From the NCBI GenBank assembly GCA_037384885.1, contig JARRNO010000059.1, positions 1-27,068 on the forward strand: a stretch of 27,068 nt of DNA, read 5' to 3'. Of this stretch, positions 8,003-15,075 are shown piece by piece. A program made the translations under genes and the position numbers. This DNA comes from JARRNO01 sp037384885 (lineage in GTDB: Bacteria; Acidobacteriota; UBA4820; DSQY01). The notes beneath the pieces were generated by a model that was not told where the DNA came from, made no database searches, and saw only the letters and a list, made by a program, of their open reading frames with translations. Each line of letters opens with the position of its first letter. The stretch's first letter is position 1.

Positions 8003-8791
8003 ATGGCAGCGATCAAGAATCGTAATGGGAAGCCCACAAATCCGTCCCGCGACCCTTCTGCGTCTCGCGCCAGCCGGCCTGTACAGCAGCGGGCCGGCCG
8101 CCCGAAACGCCGAAAAGCCAGGCCCGCGCGGATCATGGATGTGAAGACGCTGGAACGCTTTCTCACGGCGGTCAAGCAATGGAAGGAAGGCATGGAAGAA
8201 CCTGTGGTGGGACGGATTCGCCAAAAAACCGTCGACCCGTTCGCTGTCCTGGTGGGGACCATTCTTTCCTTGAGAACCCGCGACGCCATGACCGAGAAAG
8301 CATTCAACCGCCTGTGGCGCTTGGCCGGCAACCCGCAGGCGCTCGCTGAACTCGACGAAACCGTCTTGATTGACGCGATCCGGCCGGTTGGTTTTTACCG
8401 CACGAAGGCGCATTCGCTCCAGAAGGTCGCCCGGCTCCTCCTGGAGCGCCACAACGGGCAGGTACCCGCCGACCTCGAGGCGCTCCTCGCACTGCCCGGG
8501 GTGGGACGCAAAACGGCCAATCTCGTTCTGACGGAAGGATTTGGAAAACCCGGAATCTGCGTGGATACGCACGTCCACCGGATCCTGAACGAACGATGGG
8601 GATTTGTTCGCACTCGAAACCCGGACCAAACGGAGCAGGTTCTGAGAAGGAAGCTCCCGCCTCGATGGTGGATCCCGGTGAACGGCCTGCTCGTCAGCTT
8701 CGGGCAGCAGGTTTGCAGGCCTATAGGGCCCAGGTGCCCCTTCTGTCCCCTGCGGGAGGAATGCCCGTATCCCGCAAAGAAAATTCCCTGA
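8003..8791 (+). CDS. nth: Endonuclease III-family DNA glycosylase
   Basis: This is a base-excision repair enzyme of the HhH-GPD superfamily that removes oxidised pyrimidines and nicks the abasic site. The helix-hairpin-helix LPGVGRKTANLVL carries the catalytic lysine (K170, counted from 8003). VDTHVHRI carries the catalytic aspartate (D188), with the same spacing as E. coli K120/D138. The C-terminus has the 4Fe-4S loop C-x6-C-x2-C-x5-C. Starting at 8003 gives a 44-residue basic N-terminal extension rich in Arg, Lys and Pro. ATG 8135 (MDVKTLERFL) would give a 218-residue protein closer to the family norm. Neither start has a strong ribosome site, and the 8003 start is only 13 bases after a terminator. 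The 3' end meets the convergent DUF3501 gene 10 bases away. Confidence 0.88.
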   Translation: MAAIKNRNGKPTNPSRDPSASRASRPVQQRAGRPKRRKARPARIMDVKTLERFLTAVKQWKEGMEEPVVGRIRQKTVDPFAVLVGTILSLRTRDAMTEKAFNRLWRLAGNPQALAELDETVLIDAIRPVGFYRTKAHSLQKVARLLLERHNGQVPADLEALLALPGVGRKTANLVLTEGFGKPGICVDTHVHRILNERWGFVRTRNPDQTEQVLRRKLPPRWWIPVNGLLVSFGQQVCRPIGPRCPFCPLREECPYPAKKIP

Positions 8792-8801
8792 CCTGTTGCT
8801 T

Positions 8802-9218
8802 CTAGTTCTGGCGGGCTTCAGAAACCAGTTCGCCCGCGAGTTGCTTGTCCAGTATGACCCGCTCTTCATAATTTTGGTGGGCGATGCCGAGCGCAACATC
8901 GCTCGCGGCGTAAAGAGCGTCCAGGCTCCTTTCATCCAGCCGCCAGGTCAGGTAGTGAACCGTGCTGGTATAGTCTTCGCGGCTTCTTCCCTCTTCGCCT
9001 TCGGCGAAATATTTTTCACCGCCGGCTTCCAGGTACGTGCTGTTTTCGATCCCAGGCAGCCTGGGCAGCCACTTCTTGAGTTCTTCGTCGTTGTCTATTT
9101 CGATGAACAGGGTCGCTTTGATTTCGTTCGCGCCGGGAACGAGGGCGTTATAGGAATCCAGCTCGTCCTGGACGGCCGCCTCGTCTCTAAGCCGTTCGGC
9201 AAGGACGCTCGCGTGCAC
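8802..9218 (-). CDS. DUF3501 family protein, 5' end apparently damaged
   Basis: The open frame gives 138 residues that match the body of DUF3501 proteins: an E-x-x-x-x-D-E-L-D-x-Y-N-x-L-V-P-G segment, then IKATLFIEI, and YTSTVHYLTWRLDE near the C-terminus. Family members are usually about 190 residues, so around 50 N-terminal residues are missing. Reading upstream in the same frame recovers conserved sequence (RLRFQNR-stop-TDW-stop-QVHASV), interrupted by TAG codons at 9234-9236 and 9222-9224. The GTG at 9218 has no ribosome site and is probably just the first usable codon after the second stop. The function of DUF3501 is not established. The gene lies last in the perR-rbr-CCG operon, a neighbourhood I recall for this family. 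It may be a recent pseudogene or carry sequence errors. Confidence 0.75.
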   Translation of the reverse strand: MHASVLAERLRDEAAVQDELDSYNALVPGANEIKATLFIEIDNDEELKKWLPRLPGIENSTYLEAGGEKYFAEGEEGRSREDYTSTVHYLTWRLDERSLDALYAASDVALGIAHQNYEERVILDKQLAGELVSEARQN

Positions 9219-9285
9219 CTGCTACCAGTCGGTCTACCTGTTTTGAAAGCGCAGACGTGTCGCTCCTTTATCTTTCAAAATGTCT
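9219..9285 (-). other. Untranslated remnant of the DUF3501 N-terminal region
   Basis: The same frame as the DUF3501 gene reads DILKDKGATRLRFQNR, stop, TDW, stop, QV across this gap. It aligns without indels with the family segment of the type T-L-L-F-E-D-x-L-T-x-x-Y-Q-I-Q; the two stops fall on the conserved Leu and Tyr. An AAAGGAG ribosome-like site lies at about 9263-9269 but has no normal start codon after it. Confidence 0.55.
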
Positions 9286-10590
9286 TCAGGCAAGCAGCCC
9301 GTAAGCCCTCGCAAGCAAAATCACCGGATGGACCGGCTTGCTCCCCGTGGCGTGCCCGATCTGAAGGCAGGACAGGGGGCACTCGGAGGCGACGATTCCC
9401 TCTGCTTTCTCCACCTTCCTGAAGAGCTTCCGACCGACTTTCAAAGAATCTTCGTAGGTCTCCGTCCGGATCCCGTACGTTCCGTCGTGGCCCGAACACC
9501 CGTCGGCCAGCTTCACGGTCGTCTCCGGGAGCTGGGCCAGAAGGTCCTTTCCCTTGAATCCCCGCGCCATGGATTTTAGATGGCACGGAACGTGGTAGAG
9601 AACCTGCCCGAGCGACGCCGGTTCGCCAGCAGGCCAAAGGCCGCTTTTTTTCAAGTCAGCGAGGTAGTCGAAGAGGTCCCTTGTGGCTTCTGCAACGCGG
9701 GCGGATTCTTCGCCGGGAACGAGGAGGGGGTACTCGGTGGCCAGTCCCATGGCGCAGGTGGAAACGGGCGCCAGGATGGGAAGCCCTTCCTTCGCGTAGG
9801 GATAAAGCACTTCCACGTTGCGCCTGGCCTTCTCCACGGCCGCGCCCAGATCGCCCGTATCGTAATGAGGAATGCCGCAGCAGCCCTGTTCCTTCGGGAC
9901 CACGACTTCCACCCCACAGGCGGCCAGAAAGCGCACCAGGGCCTCTCCAATTTCAGGGTAATGCCCTTCCACCAGGCAGGTCGTGAAGAGCACCGCCTTT
10001 TCCTTTGAGCGAGTGGGACGTGGCAGGCCGGCGAGCCTCCGGCTGAAAGGCTTGGAAGCCACTGGAGGCAGTGCGGCGTCGGGATGGATTCCAATCATGC
10101 CCGCCATGAGTTTCCGCGCCGGCCGAAAGCGGTTCAACGCGTTCACCAGCGGCGCCGCCGGACGAGCGCGCCTGGCCATAGCCGCGGGGTCGCTCAGCAT
10201 CCTGGCGCCTCTCGAAGCGCCGTGCTTCTTGTAATTCAGCGCCTTCCGCCGCATGGCGAGATGGGGGAAATCCAGTTTGTATTCGTGCGGCGGCGTATAG
10301 GGGCACTTCGGATAACAAAGCTTGCAGTAGTAGCAGGCGTCGGACACGGCGCTCAAGTCGGCGCCGGTCAGCTTTTCGGCGTCGCCGTCCACCCCAGGTT
10401 CGTCGAGGCGCTCGAAGAGGATGTTGAACGAAGGGCAAAGGTTGTAACACAGCCGGCAGCCGTTGCAGACTTCGAAGATTCGTCTCTCCTCGGCTTCGAG
10501 CGCCGGTTCGTCGTAGAAGCCCTCTCCATGGACATCGAACACGAATTCATTGAGCCCGCCCAGACCTCCGGAACCCTTCGATTCATCCAT
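9286..10590 (-). CDS. Iron-sulfur oxidoreductase with two 4Fe-4S motifs and CCG domains
   Basis: The 434-residue protein resembles the GlpC/HdrD-type electron-transfer family. Near the N-terminus are two 4Fe-4S ferredoxin motifs, CNGCRLCYNLCP and CYYCKLCYPKCP. Two CCG-type cysteine-rich domains follow. The first contains FTTCLVEG and EQGCCGIPHYDTGD. The second has HVPCHLK, DGCSGHDGTYG and SECPLSC. Such proteins pass electrons between soluble or membrane partners using 4Fe-4S and unusual non-cubane clusters; no membrane helices are seen here. ATG 10590 is chosen over GTG 10596 because GGAGGG then has a six-base spacing. It lies between rbr and the DUF3501 gene, and I infer a role as electron donor or partner for rubrerythrin. 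The true redox partner is not shown by the sequence. Confidence 0.85.
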   Translation of the reverse strand: MDESKGSGGLGGLNEFVFDVHGEGFYDEPALEAEERRIFEVCNGCRLCYNLCPSFNILFERLDEPGVDGDAEKLTGADLSAVSDACYYCKLCYPKCPYTPPHEYKLDFPHLAMRRKALNYKKHGASRGARMLSDPAAMARRARPAAPLVNALNRFRPARKLMAGMIGIHPDAALPPVASKPFSRRLAGLPRPTRSKEKAVLFTTCLVEGHYPEIGEALVRFLAACGVEVVVPKEQGCCGIPHYDTGDLGAAVEKARRNVEVLYPYAKEGLPILAPVSTCAMGLATEYPLLVPGEESARVAEATRDLFDYLADLKKSGLWPAGEPASLGQVLYHVPCHLKSMARGFKGKDLLAQLPETTVKLADGCSGHDGTYGIRTETYEDSLKVGRKLFRKVEKAEGIVASECPLSCLQIGHATGSKPVHPVILLARAYGLLA

Positions 10591-10616
10591 TTCCACCCTC
10601 CAATGAACCTCATCTC

Positions 10617-10674
10617 ATGGTTCTCATAAACGAAGCCGCGGGGAGAGGCCTCAACCTCCCCCCGCAGGAACCAT
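10617..10674 (-). promoter_or_regulatory. Two-tier hairpin between rbr and the CCG gene
   Basis: An inner 11-bp stem (10638-10648 with 10655-10665, one wobble on the minus transcript, 6-base loop) is enclosed by an outer 7-bp stem (ATGGTTC 10617-10623 with GAACCAT 10668-10674). It begins a few bases after the rbr stop. There is no T tract, so partial attenuation or 3'-end stabilisation of an rbr-only message is more likely than full termination. Confidence 0.5.
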
Positions 10675-10677
10675 CGT

Positions 10678-11097
10678 TTACGAAAGCTCGTCGGCTGCCT
10701 TCTGAAACCGGCCGGCGTGGGCCCTTTCGGCCTTTGCGAGCGTTTCGAACCAATCCGCGATTTCGTCGAACCCTTCTTCCCGCGCCGTGCGGGCGAAGCC
10801 CGGGTACATCTCCGTGTACTCATAGGTTTCGCCGGCGATGGCGGCCTGAAGGTTCAGGGGGGTTTCGCCAACAGGCTTCCCCGTTGCGGGATCTCCCACC
10901 TCTGCAAGATAGTCCATGTGTCCGAAGGCGTGTCCCGTTTCCCCTTCGGCGGTGGAACGGAAAACGGCCGCCGCATCCGGATGCCCTTCGACGTCCGCCT
11001 GGCGGGCAAAGTAAAGGTAACGCCGGTTGGCCTGGGATTCCCCGGCAAATCCTTCCTTCAAGTTTTCGTGGGTTTTGCTTCCCTTGAGTTCGGCCAT
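10678..11097 (-). CDS. rbr: Rubrerythrin, ferritin-like diiron domain only
   Basis: This 139-residue protein is a rubrerythrin-type diiron peroxidase. The carboxylate/histidine ligand motifs are visible: FAGESQANRRY, AEGETGHAFGH, a central ETYEYTEMYP and KAERAHAGRF. The E-x-x-H pairs are those of the four-helix ferritin-like fold. Rubrerythrin reduces hydrogen peroxide to water in the cytoplasm of anaerobes and microaerophiles. The usual C-terminal rubredoxin domain (two C-x-x-C knuckles) is absent, so electrons must come from another protein; the downstream iron-sulfur CCG protein is a natural candidate. A near-perfect ribosome site (AAGGAGGTGA) lies next to the ATG. The gene starts 14 bases after perR and should share its PerR-controlled promoter. 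Confidence 0.93.
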   Translation of the reverse strand: MAELKGSKTHENLKEGFAGESQANRRYLYFARQADVEGHPDAAAVFRSTAEGETGHAFGHMDYLAEVGDPATGKPVGETPLNLQAAIAGETYEYTEMYPGFARTAREEGFDEIADWFETLAKAERAHAGRFQKAADELS

Positions 11098-11111
11098 GGT
11101 TCACCTCCTTG

Positions 11112-11504
11112 TCATGAAATGAAAGGGTGTGGCGGCTGTGCGCACGACGCGCACACGCCTTTTATTGTAATTTCACAGTCTTCGGGGGAAAAACCGTCAG
11201 GAGTGGGAAGGGCATTTCCGCTCTCCGCTTCGAGTGGCATATCCCAGATGGCCCTGCAGACGGTACATAAAACATGATAGTGCCGGGAAAGATTCGCGTC
11301 AAACCGGTCGGGACCGGCCTCCATGCTGATCCGGCGGACCCTTCCTTCCCGAACCAGAATGTCCAGGTTCCGGTAAAGATTTGACAGACTGATTCCCCCT
11401 TCATCCTCCTGGGCCGCCCGGGCCACCTCCGCCGCCGTCGGATGGTCTGCCCGATGTCTCAGAAGTTCCAGGATCATCTTCCTCTGATGACTGATTCTCG
11501 ACAT
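11112..11504 (-). CDS. perR: Peroxide-responsive Fur-family repressor PerR
   Basis: This is a 130-residue Fur-superfamily regulator with an N-terminal winged helix (LSNLYRNLDIL recognition region) and a C-terminal metal-binding dimer domain. The PerR sensor-site ligands are present in motif context: His in DHPTAAEV, Asp in RFDANL, two His in RHYHVLC, and Asp in IWDM. The structural zinc site is CTVC plus CASC. The Asp after RF favours PerR over Fur, in which a Glu is usual. The ATG at 11504 is preferred: AAAGG precedes it at suitable spacing, and the longer start at 11555 would fall inside the promoter spacer. PerR represses peroxide-defence genes until iron-catalysed oxidation inactivates it. 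It heads the operon perR-rbr-CCG-DUF3501 and probably regulates itself through the box at 11519-11533. Confidence 0.9.
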   Translation of the reverse strand: MSRISHQRKMILELLRHRADHPTAAEVARAAQEDEGGISLSNLYRNLDILVREGRVRRISMEAGPDRFDANLSRHYHVLCTVCRAIWDMPLEAESGNALPTPDGFSPEDCEITIKGVCASCAQPPHPFIS

Positions 11505-11518
11505 TATCGCAACCTTTC

Positions 11519-11533
11519 TCAGAATGATTCCTA
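11519..11533 (-). promoter_or_regulatory. PerR-like operator box
   Basis: TCAGAATGATTCCTA matches 11 of 14 defined positions of a PerR-type palindrome (TTAGAATNATTCTAA) and has a perfect GAAT-G-ATTC core. It lies immediately downstream of the perR -10 box, at the expected transcription start and upstream of the perR ribosome site. Bound repressor would block initiation. The match was made by eye. Confidence 0.65.
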
Positions 11534-11539
11534 AAATAA

Positions 11540-11568
11540 ATACTACCGCCTTCAAGAGATCTTGTCAA
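11540..11568 (-). promoter_or_regulatory. Sigma-70 promoter of the perR-rbr operon
   Basis: On the minus strand, a perfect TTGACA (11563-11568) is separated by exactly 17 bases from TAGTAT (11540-11545). The expected start of transcription is near 11533. Its position supports translation of perR from 11504 rather than 11555. Confidence 0.8.
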
Positions 11569-11606
11569 GCCGCTTCGAAGACTGGACAAATAATGATAAC
11601 AAGGGG

Positions 11607-11635
11607 TTTACAGCCCTCACAAAAGATGTTAAAAT
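11607..11635 (+). promoter_or_regulatory. Sigma-70 promoter of the tRNA gene
   Basis: TTTACA (11607-11612), 17 bases, then TAAAAT (11630-11635); each hexamer matches five of six consensus positions. The expected start is about ten bases before the mature tRNA. It is divergent from the perR promoter, with the two -35 boxes about 40 bases apart. Confidence 0.8.
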
Positions 11636-11651
11636 TATTGATGCTGAACTG

Positions 11652-11727
11652 GGGCCCTTAGCTCAGCGGTTAGAGCCACCGGCTCATAACCGGTCGGTCC
11701 CAGGTTCGAATCCTGGAGGGCCCACCA
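11652..11727 (+). tRNA. tRNA with CAU anticodon, probably tRNA-Ile2 (lysidine-type)
   Basis: The 76-base sequence folds into a full cloverleaf. It has a 7-bp acceptor stem (GGGCCCT with AGGGCCC), D stem GCTC/GAGC, and anticodon stem ACCGG/CCGGT around the loop CTCATAA. The T stem is CCAGG/CCTGG around TTCGAAT, and CCA is encoded. The anticodon CAT is at 11685-11687. CAU tRNAs may be initiator Met, elongator Met or the AUA-reading Ile2, whose C34 becomes lysidine. The GGGCCCTTAGCTCAG opening and acceptor stem resemble known Ile2 genes more than elongator Met, and there is no initiator-type mismatch at the acceptor end. The structure is certain; identity is a judgement by resemblance. Confidence 0.9.
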
Positions 11728-11794
11728 ATCAAGGGAGTCGCCGTGCCGGGGAGTGACCTTCGTTCAAAAGATACCGAAGCCAGAAAAACGCGCA

Positions 11795-11822
11795 GGGTGC
11801 CGCAGAGCACCCTTATTTTTTT
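11795..11822 (+). terminator. Intrinsic terminator after the tRNA
   Basis: A 6-bp perfect stem GGGTGC (11795-11800) and GCACCC (11807-11812) with loop CGCAGA is followed by TTATTTTTTT. It ends the tRNA transcript. Unusually, it finishes only 19 bases before the preferred start of the next gene, leaving no room for a downstream promoter. Confidence 0.85.
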
Positions 11823-11840
11823 CGAGTGAGGGCAAAGTCC

Positions 11841-12589
11841 GTGAATTCTATTGTACAGCAGCTATTATCCCTACAGCGTCTCGATCTTACCATCCGGAAA
11901 ATCAGCCATGACCTTCAGCAGATTCCTAAAGAAGACCGGAAAATCGACGAAAAAGTGGCCTCGGTCCGCGAGCCGCTCGAAGAGGTCCGCAACACGTTAG
12001 AACATCTCGAAACCGAACGAAAAGAACTGAACACCTCGCTCGAATCGCTTGAGGAAAAGGAGCGAGCGCTCAAAGTGAAGATGCCGGAGATTAAGAGCAA
12101 CGAAGAGTACAGCGCCCTCCTGAAGGAAATGGACCACGTCAAGCGCGAAAAAGAAAACGCGGAAGAGCAGGCGCTGAAGGATATGGACGAGCTAGAAGCC
12201 CTCAAGGCCAAGCTCCCGGACCTGGAAAAGGCCTACAATGAAGGCGAAGCCACCGTGGCGTCCGAACGGGCCGCGCTGAAGGAGAAGCAGGAAAAGCTCG
12301 AAGGCGATCTGCTTCAGAAAAAAANNNNNNNNNNNNNNNNNNNNNNNNNNNNNNNNNNNNNNNNNNNNNNNNNNNNNNNNNNNNNNNNNNNNNNNNNNNN
12401 NNNNNNNCCCACATCGCGGCCCAGAGAAACGGCCTGGCCGTGGTGGAAGTGAAGGACCACACCTGCCAGGGCTGCTTTATCGGCATCCGTCCCAAAACCA
12501 TTCAGGACCTCCGTTACGGAGAAGAAGTCCTCGTTTGCGAGGGGTGCCAGCGAATCCTTTACCTTGAAGACGGCGAGAATGGCGCATGA
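11841..12589 (+). CDS. Coiled-coil protein with C-terminal zinc ribbon (COG1579-like), interrupted by an assembly gap
   Basis: The first part is a heptad-rich charged coiled coil (about 160 residues, Glu/Lys-rich, starting MNSIVQQLLSLQRLDLTIRK). After an N run at 12325-12407 comes the last segment, with NGLAVVEVKD, then CQGC and CEGC cysteine pairs in a zinc ribbon and RILYLED near the end. This is the layout of the COG1579/CT398-like family, whose function is poorly known. The two halves lie in different frames only because the N run is not of codon-compatible length; a gap of 81 or 84 would join them. GTG 11841 is preferred over GTG 11826, as GAGGG lies upstream at normal spacing. It slightly precedes or overlaps the next gene. 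It is the first protein gene of the long plus-strand run leading to the menaquinone genes. Confidence 0.8.
12325..12407. other. Assembly gap (83 N)
   Basis: A run of 83 undetermined bases sits inside the coiled-coil/zinc-ribbon gene. It starts just after an A-run (GAAAAAAA), which may have caused the break. About 27-28 codons are missing if the gap size is real. Confidence 0.95.
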
Positions 12590-12590
12590 C

Positions 12591-15075
12591 ATGCGACAAA
12601 TGCCACGCACCGGTCCGGCGGTCCGACAGCTTCTAACACCCTTCCTCCTGCTGGTACTCATCTTCGGCCTGGCGGCGCCTCTTCGCGCCGGTGAGAACCA
12701 GGACTACCAGATCATCCTGAAGCTTGTGCGCGACGGGGCGCTCCAGACGGCCGCCCAGCAAGCGGAAACTTACCTGAAACACCATCCAGGAGGCCGCCAC
12801 CAGCTGGAAGTGACGGGACTCCTCGGCCGCCTGCTCGTGGAGACCGGCCGTCCCGCAGACGCCCTCCCCTATCTCCGAAAAGCACTCAAAGGCCTTCCCG
12901 CCGCAAAGAAGGGCCGTCTCATCCTGGCGCAGGCGAAGGCGCTGGTGGCGCTCCACCAGCCGGACAAGGCGCTGCAGACGTTGAAAACCTTGAATCCGGT
13001 ACCGTCATCACTCCTGTACGCCTACCGGGATACTGCGGCGGAAGCTTTTCTTGCAAAAGAGAAGCCCAAGGACGCGGTCCGGGAGCTTTCGAAAATTCCG
13101 TTCAAGAGTCGAAGCGCAGCACAGGACGTCACGCTGGGATATGCCCTGACCTTGTCGGGCGACAATAAAGAAGNNNNNNNNNNNNNNNNNNNNNNNNNNN
13201 NNNNNNNNNNNNNNNCATGACGCGAAGGCTTACGATCTCGTCCGGAAGGCCCTCCCGCTCAATGGGTGGCAGGCGGCGGCCCTCCTTGCGCCCATCCGCG
13301 CGGACACCCTGGCGCTTCGAGACGCCGACCTCATCAAGCGGTCCTCAGAGTTTGTGAAGCGCTTCGGCGACAGCCCTTCGGCCGGTGAGGTTTATCTCGA
13401 CTGGGCCGGAGCGCTCCACAGGCGGGGCGACGACGCGGGGGCGCTCAAAACGCTTCAGGATGGCATCGCCAATATCAAGGACCGCGGCATGAAGCTCCAT
13501 GCCTCATTGGAGGCCGCACGCATCGCCTGGTTCGGCCTCCATGACTGGGACCGCTGCTCGCGCTTCTTGAAGGTGGCGGAGACGGCGGCTCAGGGGGCCT
13601 CCGACTCGGCCTCCGTTCTTCTGGAAAACGCCCGCCTTTCCTGGGCGCGCGGCAACGGTGGAGATGCGCTTGGCGCGCTGGCCGATCTGGTTCAGAAATA
13701 TCCGGGAACCCCAGCCATTCCCGACGCCTATCTTCTTCTGGGCAGAATCCGGTGTGCAGAGGGCGAACGGGAACAGGGACGAAAAGCTTACGAGGTCGTC
13801 CTCCAATCCTTTCCCGACTCGTCCGACTACCCCGCGGCGGCTCTGGCCTACGCGGAAAGTCTCGCCGCCGAAGGGAACCTTGACGGGGCCGCGGGGAGCC
13901 TGGCCATGGTCAAAGGGCTGCCCCTTCCCGGTGAAGACGGCGTCAAGAGAGACATCCTGCTCGGCGAACTTGCTCTGAAGGGAGGCGGTTACCAGTCCGC
14001 CCTTCCGCCGCTCACGCAAGCGGTGGATACCCAGATTGCGCCCGTTGAAAGAGACCGGGCCCTCTTCCTGCTGGGTGAAGCGCACCTGGCCTCCGGGAAT
14101 TTCCAGGAGGCTCGCGGCGCCTTTCTCCGCATCCAGGGTCAAACTTACCGGCAGGCTGGACTCTGCAGGCTCGCCCAGGCGCTCTGGACCGCGAAAAAAC
14201 AGAAGGTCGCCCGGGCCATCCTTGAAAGGCTCATCGCCGCCGGGGGACGTCCCGGTTCCACCGCGCTCTGGATCCTTTCTTCCCTTGATTACACGGCGGG
14301 CGATGAGAAATCGGGCTCCGAGTCGCTGCAGAAACTCGTCACCCTCGATCCTGAAGATCCCCTTGGAGTTCTGGCCCAGCGGCGCCTGGAAATGACCCTG
14401 CTGACGGGTAAGGGCCCGGGCGCGGCCTTGATGGCGATCCCCGACTTTCTCGCCGCCGAGCCCTGGAATCCCGAAGAATCCGTACAGATCCTTCAGCAAG
14501 CCCAGAGCCGCGTCCGATCGGGCCGGTACGACGAGGCCGCATCGCTCTATCGGAAGTACCTGAAACGCTTTCCCAACGCGGAGGGCTTGACCGAGGCGCA
14601 TCTCTTTCTGGCCCGCCGGGCCATGAAGCGCTCGGATTGGCGTCAGGCGTCCCAGGAACTGGAAGCGATCCCGGCTTCGCCCGAACGCAACTTCCTCATG
14701 GGAGAGGTGGCTTACCACATGAGGGAGATGGCTGCCGCGCTGAAAGCCTTGCAGCAGGTACTTTTGAAACCTGAGGGCAGCGGATTGGACCCGTCCCAGG
14801 TCCTTCGCGCCGAGTACCTGGCCGGGATGGCGGCCCGCATTCAATCCAAAACGGACGAAGCCGTCAAGTACTTGAGCGCCTATGCGGCGAAGGCCCCCGC
14901 CAACGCCTCGCAGAAGGATTCCCTTCTGAACGCCGCCCTCTGGCTCCAAAGGGAGGGAGCACTGGCGCCGGCCCTGGAGGCCTTCAAGCGGCTTAACGGG
15001 GCCTACAGGGATGCGGCGATCGGGTTCCAGTACGGCTACACTCTGGAGCTGATGAAGAAGGACCAGGACGCGTAA
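12591..15075 (+). CDS. Large exported TPR-repeat protein, gapped and ended by an in-frame TAA
   Basis: The product begins with a signal peptide (MRQMPRTGPAVRQ, hydrophobic LLTPFLLLVLIFGLAA, likely cleavage after LRA). It consists almost wholly of tetratricopeptide-like helical repeats, such as AYLLLGRIRCAEGEREQGRK and EAASLYRKYLKRFP. TPR solenoids bind proteins; the envelope location suggests assembly or cell-division scaffolding, but no specific role is visible. An N run at 13174-13215 interrupts the gene and shifts the frame by an artefact of gap length. The frame before the gap ends at DNKE and resumes at HDAKAYDLV. The TAA at 15073-15075 ends the frame, yet the same frame continues as TPR sequence to 15351. 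Start choice between ATG 12579 and 12591 is uncertain; the former overlaps the preceding gene. Confidence 0.8.
13174..13215. other. Assembly gap (42 N)
   Basis: A run of 42 undetermined bases lies inside the TPR gene. The coding frame before it (phase of 12591) and after it (phase of 13216) differ, so the true missing length is not a simple 42 bases, or an indel lies nearby. Confidence 0.95.

Noticed and set aside
7334..8935. Minus-strand open frame of 533 codons spanning the end of the exported TPR protein, the terminator and nth
   Set aside because: It crosses a strong terminator and two well-supported plus-strand genes and has no protein family features.
9222..9236. TAG recoding (pyrrolysine or suppressor) in the DUF3501 gene
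   Set aside because: TAG ends aroF and the gene finishing at 7927 in normal fashion, and no recoding gene or RNA structure is visible. Mutation or sequence error is simpler.
11128..11555. PerR translated from 11555 (147 residues)
   Set aside because: That start lies within the spacer of a near-consensus promoter and adds non-homologous hydrophobic residues; ATG 11504 has a ribosome site and family-typical length.
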